Source: an uncultured Clostridia bacterium (GTDB lineage: Bacteria; Bacillota; Clostridia; TANB77; CAG-508). From it: a DNA stretch of 11,764 nt. Below the pieces are notes generated by a model. The model had not been told where the DNA came from, did not search any database, and was given only the letters and a program-made list of their open reading frames with translations. The number at the start of each line of letters is the position of its first letter. Within the stretch, counting starts at the first letter, position 1. Of the stretch, positions 1 to 4,594 are shown piece after piece. The stretch covers positions 1-11,764 of the forward strand of contig CANQZP010000041.1 of NCBI GenBank assembly GCA_947628395.1, given 5' to 3'. A program made the position numbers and the translations under genes.

Positions 1-1563
1 AATTCCTGAACCTGGCTCTAATGGTTCCATTTCTAACCAAACATGTCCATATTGTCCACGTCCACCAGATTGACGAATGAATTTTCCTTCTACTTTTACA
101 CTATCTCTGATAGTTTCTTTGTAAGCAACTTGTGGTTTACCTACATTACATTCAACTTTGAATTCTCTTTTTAATCTATCAACAATTATGTCTAGGTGTA
201 ATTCACCCATACCAGCTATAATTGTTTGACCAGTTTCATGATTTGTATAAGCTTTAAATGTTGGATCTTCTTCAGCAAGTTTTGCTAAAGCAATACCCAT
301 TTTTTCTTGAGCAGCTTTATCTTTTGGCTCAATAGCTATATCAATAACTGGCTCTGGGAATTCCATTGATTCTAGAATTATTGGATGTGCTGGATCACAT
401 AGAGTATTTCCAGTAGTTACATCTTTTAATCCTACTGCTGCTGCAATATCTCCAGAATATACTTTATCTATATCTTCTCTGTGATTTGCATGCATTTGAA
501 GAATTCTACCAACTCTTTCTTTTTTATCTTTACTAGAGTTTAATACAGTTGAACCTGATTCTAATGTTCCTGAATAAACTCTGAAGAAACATAATTTTCC
601 TACGAATGGGTCAGTAGCAATTTTAAATGCTAATGCAGCAAATGGTTCTGAATCAGAAGTTTTAGCTTCTGTTTCTTCTCCATCTAATGTTTCACCTTTG
701 ATATGTGGTATATCAAGTGGTGTTGGCATATAATCTACAATTGCATTTAATAATTCTTGAACACCTTTATTTTTATATGAAGAACCGCATGTAACAGGAA
801 CTATCTTGTTAGCTATTGTTCCAGCTCTTAATCCTCTCTTGATTTCTTCCTCTGTTACTTCTTCACCTTCTAGATATTTCATCATTAATTCTTCATCTTG
901 GTCAGCTGCAGCTTCAATCATTTCATTTCTGAATTTTTCTGCATCTGCTTTCATATCCTCTGGTATATCTGTTTCTTCGATTTCCTTTCCTAAATCATCT
1001 TTATGAATAAATGCTTTCATTTTGATTAGGTCAACTATACCTTGGAAATTATCTTCTGCTCCAATTGGTAATTGGATTGGAACTGCATTTGCTTTTAATC
1101 TATTTTTTAATTGATCAACGCAAAGCATAAAATTAGCTCCTGTTATATCCATTTTATTTACGTATACCATTCTTGGAACACTATATTTATCTGCTTGTCT
1201 CCAAACAGTTTCAGTTTGTGGTTGAACTCCACCTTTAGCAGCTAGTACTGTTACAGCACCATCTAATACTTTTAAAGATCTTTGAACTTCTACTGTGAAA
1301 TCAACATGTCCAGGAGTATCAATAATATTTATTCTATTATCATTCCAGAAACATGTTGTACAAGCAGAAGTAATTGTAATACCTCTTTCTTGTTCTTGAG
1401 CCATCCAGTCCATAGTAGCAGCACCTTCATGCACTTCTCCTATTTTATGTGTTTTACCTGTATAAAATAAAATTCTTTCAGTTGTTGTTGTTTTTCCTGC
1501 ATCTATATGGGCCATTATTCCTATATTTCTTGTTCTTTCTAGTGGATATGCTCTTCCTGCCAT
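1..1563 (-). CDS. fusA: Elongation factor G, partial (C-terminal part beyond window edge)
   Basis: Ribosomal translocase: a GTPase that moves tRNAs and mRNA after peptide bond formation and, with RRF, recycles ribosomes. The frame is open for 521 codons from the ATG at 1563 to the window edge; the family is usually near 690 residues, so the rest of domain IV and domain V are missing only because the window ends. Visible motifs are the P-loop AHIDAGKT (18-25), switch I RGITIT (60-65), DTPGH (82-86), NKMD (136-139), a GSSYKNKGVQ version of the G5 region, domain II-III sequence (RVGRILQMHAN, GMGELHLDII) and the start of domain IV (RQSGGRGQYGHV). The start is supported by the canonical N-terminus MAGRAYPLERTRNIGI and a G-rich Shine-Dalgarno (AAAGGGGGAAG) about ten bases upstream. 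It is the third gene of rpsL-rpsG-fusA but is separated from rpsG by 353 bases of palindromic repeat. Closely matches Bacillus EF-G; no frameshift seen. Confidence 0.98.
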   Translation of the reverse strand, partial: MAGRAYPLERTRNIGIMAHIDAGKTTTTERILFYTGKTHKIGEVHEGAATMDWMAQEQERGITITSACTTCFWNDNRINIIDTPGHVDFTVEVQRSLKVLDGAVTVLAAKGGVQPQTETVWRQADKYSVPRMVYVNKMDITGANFMLCVDQLKNRLKANAVPIQLPIGAEDNFQGIVDLIKMKAFIHKDDLGKEIEETDIPEDMKADAEKFRNEMIEAAADQDEELMMKYLEGEEVTEEEIKRGLRAGTIANKIVPVTCGSSYKNKGVQELLNAIVDYMPTPLDIPHIKGETLDGEETEAKTSDSEPFAALAFKIATDPFVGKLCFFRVYSGTLESGSTVLNSSKDKKERVGRILQMHANHREDIDKVYSGDIAAAVGLKDVTTGNTLCDPAHPIILESMEFPEPVIDIAIEPKDKAAQEKMGIALAKLAEEDPTFKAYTNHETGQTIIAGMGELHLDIIVDRLKREFKVECNVGKPQVAYKETIRDSVKVEGKFIRQSGGRGQYGHVWLEMEPLEPGSGI

Positions 1564-1619
1564 AATATATCTTCCCCCTTTCTAGGTTATTTATCTTATA
1601 TCTGTTATCTGTAAATTTT

Positions 1620-1648
1620 TTTATAATAAATTATAATAAATCTGCAAA
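1620..1648 (-). promoter_or_regulatory. Possible internal promoter for fusA
   Basis: On the minus strand, TTTGCA (1643-1648) and TATAAA (1620-1625) are separated by exactly 17 bases and lie 57 bases upstream of the fusA start. The -35 box touches the foot of hairpin repeat 1. The stretch is so AT-rich that chance matches are likely; an alternative weaker pair (TTTACA then TAAATA) lies closer to the gene. If real, it would let EF-G be made independently of the rpsL promoter. Confidence 0.35.
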
Positions 1649-1786
1649 GCACTTGATTTTGATTCAAAGTGGTGAGATGTTCATTTTCGGTTATTCAGGC
1701 CAAGCTGAAGGCGTACATAAGTACGTCGAAGGTTGGACTGGATACCAAAAATGGACAGATTGCCGCTTTCAATCGAAAATCGTGCT
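1648..1786. repeat. Long imperfect palindrome, hairpin repeat element 1
   Basis: The two ends AGCAC (1648-1652) and GTGCT (1782-1786) pair, followed inward by GATTTT with AAAATC, AAAG with CTTT, TCATTTT with AAAATGG, CAG with CTG and CCAA (1700-1703) with TTGG (1733-1736). An asymmetric internal loop follows (GCTGAAGG, 1704-1711, against TCGAAGG, 1726-1732), and then the tip stem CGTAC (1712-1716) with GTACG (1721-1725) closed by the tetraloop ATAA. The arms are interrupted by a few bulges and mismatches. It is visibly richer in G and C than the flanks, has no open reading frame, and is related to element 2 beside it. It will fold in the rpsG-fusA mRNA or in single-stranded DNA. Function unknown; a mobile or dispersed hairpin repeat is the best guess. 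Confidence 0.85.
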
Positions 1787-1788
1787 AT

Positions 1789-1917
1789 AAATTTGAAATT
1801 CAGAATGGTAATATGCGGATTTTATGATATCTTGGCAGGCTGAAGTCGTACGCTGGTACGTCGAAGTCTGACAAGGTAGAATAAAATTCGCAGATTGCCG
1901 TTATCAATTTCAAATTT
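1789..1917. repeat. Long imperfect palindrome, hairpin repeat element 2
   Basis: The outer stem is a perfect 12-base match (AAATTTGAAATT, 1789-1800, against 1906-1917), whose last base is the final base of the rpsG stop codon on the opposite strand. Inward are GCG with CGC, ATTTTAT (1819-1825) with ATAAAAT (1881-1887), CTTG with CAAG and CAG with CTG. Next comes the same asymmetric internal loop as in element 1 (GCTGAAGT, 1839-1846, against TCGAAGT, 1861-1867), and then the same tip stem CGTAC/GTACG with the loop GCTG (1852-1855). The right-arm motif CAGATTGCCG (1891-1900) is identical to 1756-1765 in element 1. The arms otherwise differ in sequence but keep pairing, as expected of diverged copies of one structured family. 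Confidence 0.87.
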
Positions 1918-2387
1918 TACCATTTGTAGTGTGCAAAAGCCTTATTAGCCTCAGCCATTCTATGAGTATCTTCTTTCTTCTTAACAGCTCCACCGTTTCC
2001 GTTGATAGCATCAATAATTTCACCAGCTAATTTTTCAGACATAGTTTTTTCATGTCTATTTCTACTATAAGTTACAAGCCATCTTAAACCTAAAGTTTGT
2101 CTTCTTTCGGCTCTAATTTCGATTGGAACTTGATATGTAGCTCCACCTACTCTTCTAGCTTTAACTTCAAGAACTGGCATTATATTTTCAAGAGCTGCTT
2201 CAAAAACTTCTAATGGATCTTTTTGTTCTTTTTCTTTTATAATATCAAAAGCATCATATACTATTTTTTGAGCAACTGATTTTTTACCATCTAACATTAT
2301 ATTGTTTATTAATTTAGTAACAATTTTGCTATTATATATTGGATCTGGTAAAACATCTCTTTTTGCTATAAATCCTCTTCTTGGCAC
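1917..2387 (-). CDS. rpsG: 30S ribosomal protein S7
   Basis: Primary-binding protein of the small subunit head; it nucleates the 3' domain of 16S rRNA and lines the exit-site region of the mRNA channel. 156 residues, the usual length, with the N-terminus MPRRGF, the rRNA-binding stretch KARRVGGATYQVPIEI (76-91), LRWLVTYSRNR (101-111) and the conserved C-terminal segment THRMAEANKAFAHYKW (141-156). The start is GTG (2385-2387), set by an excellent AAGGAGGGAAG Shine-Dalgarno seven bases upstream; no ATG nearby fits. Second gene of the str operon, 235 bases after rpsL. The stop TAA (1917-1919) touches the outer stem of hairpin repeat element 2. In Escherichia coli S7 represses its operon through the rpsL-rpsG intercistronic region; a hairpin occurs just upstream here too. 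Confidence 0.98.
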   Translation of the reverse strand: MPRRGFIAKRDVLPDPIYNSKIVTKLINNIMLDGKKSVAQKIVYDAFDIIKEKEQKDPLEVFEAALENIMPVLEVKARRVGGATYQVPIEIRAERRQTLGLRWLVTYSRNRHEKTMSEKLAGEIIDAINGNGGAVKKKEDTHRMAEANKAFAHYKW

Positions 2388-2622
2388 TATACTTCCCTCC
2401 TTAAAATTTTAATATATTTCATGTTAATCTTAACATGAAAAGGTACTCTGGAAAGATTATTTCACTTTCCCGTAATAGCGCTTTTTATATTACTCAAAGG
2501 TTCTTTGAAATAAATAAAATATGCACTATTTTTTCTTGCTATTGCAAGCTAATATGAATTCTTGATTATTCTTGTTAAACTAAATTTGTACACATAAGTC
2601 TAAACAGAAATAATCTACAATT
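2388..2622 (-). promoter_or_regulatory. rpsL-rpsG intercistronic region with hairpins
   Basis: No gene is visible in this 235-base gap. It holds a perfect 10-base-pair hairpin (TTTCATGTTA, 2417-2426, with 2431-2440, loop of four) ending 29 bases before the rpsG start, a second stem GGAAAG/CTTTCC (about 2450-2470), and short stems TCAAAG/CTTTGA and CTTGC/GCAAG further upstream. None is followed by a U-run on the minus strand, so they are not intrinsic terminators. The position matches that of the S7 translational operator of the E. coli str operon, but I see no sequence match to that site; a regulatory role is inference from position and structure. Confidence 0.4.
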
Positions 2623-3036
2623 CTATTTTTTTGGTTTTTTTGCACCATATTTAGATCTAGCTTGCATTCTATCTTTAACACCAGCTGTATCTAAAGTCCC
2701 TCTAATTATATGGTATCTAACACCGGGAATATCTTTAACCCTTCCACCTCTAATTAGAACAACGCTGTGCTCTTGTAAATTGTGTCCTTCTCCTGGTATA
2801 TATGAAGTTACTTCATATCCATTTGAAAGTCTAACTCTGGCAACTTTTCTTAAAGCTGAGTTTGGCTTTTTAGGAGTAACAGTTTTTACAACTGTACATA
2901 CACCTCTTTTTTGTGGTGATCTAGCATCAGTAGTTATTTTCTTTTTAGAGTTGTATCCTCTTTGTAAAGCAGGAGAATTTGATTTTGACTTTGAAGTTTG
3001 TCTTCCTTTTCTTACTAATTGGTTAATTGTTGGCAT
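2623..3036 (-). CDS. rpsL: 30S ribosomal protein S12
   Basis: Small-subunit decoding-centre protein that contacts helices 27 and 44 of 16S rRNA and is the classical streptomycin resistance locus. 137 residues with the N-terminus MPTINQLVRKGR, the loop TVTPKKPNSALRKVARVRL (52-70), PGEGHNLQEHSVV (81-93), RGGRVKDIPGVRYH and a basic tail ending KYGAKKPKK. The internal insertion relative to E. coli is the Gram-positive form. K56 and K101, the positions equivalent to E. coli K42 and K87, are both wild-type lysine, so this allele shows no classical streptomycin-resistance change; D102 is the residue methylthiolated in other bacteria. The start is canonical; the Shine-Dalgarno AGGAGGTGA is perfect but about 11 bases from the ATG, slightly far. 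First gene of the str operon, with its own promoter. Confidence 0.98.
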   Translation of the reverse strand: MPTINQLVRKGRQTSKSKSNSPALQRGYNSKKKITTDARSPQKRGVCTVVKTVTPKKPNSALRKVARVRLSNGYEVTSYIPGEGHNLQEHSVVLIRGGRVKDIPGVRYHIIRGTLDTAGVKDRMQARSKYGAKKPKK

Positions 3037-3078
3037 ATCTTATTTATTCACCTCCTATTTTTAAATTGTTATTTTCTT

Positions 3079-3105
3079 ACGGAAATTTAAGTTTTTCCGT
3101 TTTTT
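3079..3105. other. Hairpin with T-run in the rpsL leader
   Basis: ACGGAAA (3079-3085) pairs with TTTCCGT (3094-3100) around an eight-base loop, and six T residues (3100-3105) follow on the plus strand. Read on the plus strand it resembles a weak intrinsic terminator, but no plus-strand gene precedes it. Read as minus-strand mRNA it is a 5' UTR hairpin about 43 bases before the rpsL start, preceded by an A-run that could pair with the U-run of the upstream terminator at 3111-3117. Its role is undetermined. Confidence 0.5.
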
Positions 3106-3110
3106 AAAGT

Positions 3111-3158
3111 AAAAAAATATACGCTAACAAAAGTTTTTTGCTTTTGCAGGCGTATATT
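3111..3158 (-). terminator. Intrinsic terminator of the four-gene unknown operon
   Basis: Minus-strand RNA forms a nine-base-pair lower stem (AATATACGC, 3158-3150, with GCGTATATT, 3124-3116), a three-by-three internal loop and an upper stem CAAAAG/CTTTTG (3146-3141 and 3133-3128) with a seven-base loop, followed by a run of seven U (3117-3111). It lies 67 bases after the stop of the 78-residue gene and is placed to end that operon. The 5' half of the lower stem lies immediately downstream of the rpsL -10 box, so transcripts from that promoter would carry only part of the stem. Confidence 0.8.
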
Positions 3159-3187
3159 ATTTTATCATTATTTTCCTTTAATGTCAA
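3159..3187 (-). promoter_or_regulatory. Promoter of the rpsL-rpsG-fusA operon
   Basis: A perfect -35 box TTGACA (3182-3187) and a -10 box TAAAAT (3159-3164) are separated by 17 bases, with a TG one base before the -10 box (extended -10). The predicted start lies near 3151-3153, giving a leader of about 115 bases before the rpsL ATG. This is the strongest promoter sequence in the window, fitting ribosomal protein and EF-G expression, and it explains transcription of this operon without rpoC upstream. Confidence 0.82.
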
Positions 3188-3224
3188 TCGCAATTTGCCA
3201 TTATTTTCTTATATTTTCATTTTT

Positions 3225-3461
3225 CTATTCATTATTTTCATTTCTTATCATTTTTAAAATTTCTTTTATAACTTCTTCGTCTTTTTCTCTTTTTACCTTC
3301 ATCTTTCCATCTTCATGTTTATACTCATAAATCCAAGATTTATCTGGCTCTTTTATATTGAGTAAATACATAAAATCTTTGTCTTTATATTTTAAAATAT
3401 TTACTACTCTGAATTCTTCACCATTAAATAAGGTAATCTTATCTCCAATTTCTACTTTCAT
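3225..3461 (-). CDS. Small hypothetical protein, 78 residues
   Basis: Unrecognised. The start is taken as the ATG at 3461 because the preceding gene's TAG ends only one base before it and a GGAGAT Shine-Dalgarno (about 3471-3476) sits nine bases upstream. A longer reading from 3548 would add 29 unlikely residues overlapping the previous gene in another frame. The protein has an N-terminal set of short beta-like strands (KVEIGDKITLF, FRVVNILKY, FMYLLNI, SWIYEY) followed by a charged helix (DEEVIKEILKMIRNENNE). No signal peptide or membrane segment. The pattern (I.LFN, then EEFRVV, then Y.D.DFMYL) resembles the 91-residue protein two genes upstream, suggesting distant paralogues; both recall small DUF1292/YrzB-like beta proteins, a weak guess. 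Last gene of the cassette. Confidence 0.8.
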   Translation of the reverse strand: MKVEIGDKITLFNGEEFRVVNILKYKDKDFMYLLNIKEPDKSWIYEYKHEDGKMKVKREKDEEVIKEILKMIRNENNE

Positions 3462-3462
3462 A

Positions 3463-4281
3463 CTATCTATCTCCATAATCATCATAATTATTATTTGTTG
3501 TTTCTTTAGTAGACTCTTCTTTAAAAAGATTATTAAACTCTTCTTCATCTACATCATAATAATCTGAATTATATTCTCCTAAACGTAAGTATTTTTGCTT
3601 TTCTTTTGAAGTATTTACATTTTGTTCTAATCTCTGACTTTCTTCTATTATTTTGTCAGATACATAATTATAAGTTGCTAATCCAGAAACCGCGCCAGTA
3701 ACTATAGCTAATGCCAAAATATTTCTAAATCTGAAAAAACCTTTTCTTTCTTTAGGAGTTGCTTTCTCAATTTTTTTTACTTTTTCCCAATGATTTCTAT
3801 TATTTAAGTATTTATTGTTTGTTTTTGAGAAACTTCTTTTATCTCGGTCTTTAATATTTTTTTCAACTGTAAAATTATTTTTGCTTAAATTAGCCTGTTT
3901 AGCTAATTTATCTAATATACTGTTAACTTCTTTATAATCAGATAAATCTATATTCGCAAAATCATTAGTGGTATATATTTTTCTATTTTTTGTACCAATA
4001 TTACTTTTATTTTTATTATTTGTCTGTTCTTTTTTATTATATAAATCCTTTTTAAATTTTAATGATTCATTTTTCTTAGGGACTTTTGATTTTACAGTTC
4101 TTTCTCTTTTATTATCTAAATTGCTTTTTGTTTTTAATGGTTCACTTTTCTTAGTAACTTCTCTTTCTATCTTGCTTCTTTTTTCATTTGTTTGGTTAGC
4201 CAATCTTTCTAATGCTTTATTTACTTCTGCAGGATTAGATAAATCTAAATTTAATAGATCTTTATAGCTATTATCTAACAT
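3463..4281 (-). CDS. Single-span membrane protein with duplicated module, 272 residues
   Basis: Unrecognised. Residues 1-186 are strongly basic and rich in Lys and Asn; one hydrophobic segment (188-207, ILALAIVTGAVSGLATYNYV) is preceded by KKIEKATPKERKGFFRFR; the last 65 residues are acidic. By the positive-inside rule the basic part is cytoplasmic and the acidic tail outside. The sequence DLLNLDLSNPAEVNKALERL (8-27) recurs as DFANIDLSDYKEVNSILDKL (107-126), each followed by LANQ/LAKQ and a basic linker, and within the first linker KKSEPLK.K.NL (44-) is repeated as KKNESLKFKKDL (69-). A Shine-Dalgarno AGGAG overlaps the stop of the 91-residue gene, and the next gene starts one base after this stop, so translation is coupled both sides. 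A membrane anchor recruiting partners through two copies of a short helical motif is plausible but unproven. Confidence 0.85.
   Translation of the reverse strand: MLDNSYKDLLNLDLSNPAEVNKALERLANQTNEKRSKIEREVTKKSEPLKTKSNLDNKRERTVKSKVPKKNESLKFKKDLYNKKEQTNNKNKSNIGTKNRKIYTTNDFANIDLSDYKEVNSILDKLAKQANLSKNNFTVEKNIKDRDKRSFSKTNNKYLNNRNHWEKVKKIEKATPKERKGFFRFRNILALAIVTGAVSGLATYNYVSDKIIEESQRLEQNVNTSKEKQKYLRLGEYNSDYYDVDEEEFNNLFKEESTKETTNNNYDDYGDR
3859..4260 (-). repeat. Duplicated ~35-residue coding module
   Basis: Coding positions 4156-4260 and 3859-3963 (residues 8-42 and 107-141 of the 272-residue protein) encode the same motif: an LDLS or IDLS turn, a short helix EVNKALERL or EVNSILDKL, and LA(N/K)Q.N. 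The copies have diverged at DNA level, so the duplication is old. Confidence 0.7.
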
Positions 4282-4293
4282 CTATATAATCTC

Positions 4294-4569
4294 CTATTTT
4301 AATTGTTTCAGTTGTCTATTTACTACTACTTCAAACAATTTGCTTATTAATTCTTGATCTGTTACGTTTTTATAATTTTTGTTTGATAATTCATATATGA
4401 ATTCTAGTTCTACTTTTCCATTATATTCTTCTATTGATTCTACTTTTTCTAATTCATTAGCAGTATCTTCTGAACCTATATACATATATTTTGTTCCTTC
4501 ATATATGAAACTGTCAAATACTAGCCAGTTCTTATTATTAAATTTTATTCTAGCAACAATATCATTCAT
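4294..4569 (-). CDS. Small hypothetical protein, 91 residues
   Basis: Unrecognised. ATG at 4569 with AGAAGGG seven bases upstream, 25 bases after the stop of the 1010-residue gene; its own stop overlaps the Shine-Dalgarno of the next gene. The first half alternates hydrophobic residues as in beta strands (IVARIKF, WLVFDSFIY, KYMYIGSE), a middle strand pair follows (YNGKVELEFIYEL), then a helix (DQELISKLFEVVVNRQLKQL). No signal peptide, no membrane segment, no cysteine. The order of elements matches the 78-residue protein of the same operon. A small cytoplasmic binding or accessory protein for the large neighbour is possible, inferred only from position. Confidence 0.83.
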   Translation of the reverse strand: MNDIVARIKFNNKNWLVFDSFIYEGTKYMYIGSEDTANELEKVESIEEYNGKVELEFIYELSNKNYKNVTDQELISKLFEVVVNRQLKQLK

Positions 4570-4594
4570 TATTATCCCTTCTTTCTTTTGTTAA

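Noticed and set aside
1564..1916. CRISPR array between rpsG and fusA
   Set aside because: There are only two repeat units, each a long self-pairing palindrome of unequal length with diverged arms, and there are no uniform spacers or cas genes.
2780..3064. Plus-strand open frame opposite rpsL
   Set aside because: It is antisense to a certain S12 gene, has no ribosome binding site and no family signature.
3462..3548. An upstream extension of the 78-residue gene to an ATG at 3548
   Set aside because: It would overlap the 272-residue gene by 86 bases and add residues (many Lys, Ile and Met) that look like an out-of-frame reading; the ATG at 3461 has a proper Shine-Dalgarno and follows the previous stop by one base.
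3968..4267. Plus-strand open frame of 99 residues rich in Leu, Phe and Ser, resembling a membrane protein
   Set aside because: It lies wholly opposite the Lys/Asn-rich 272-residue gene. AAA and AAT codons read backwards give Phe and Ile/Leu, producing false hydrophobic proteins throughout this window; no Shine-Dalgarno supports it. The same applies to the other plus-strand frames.
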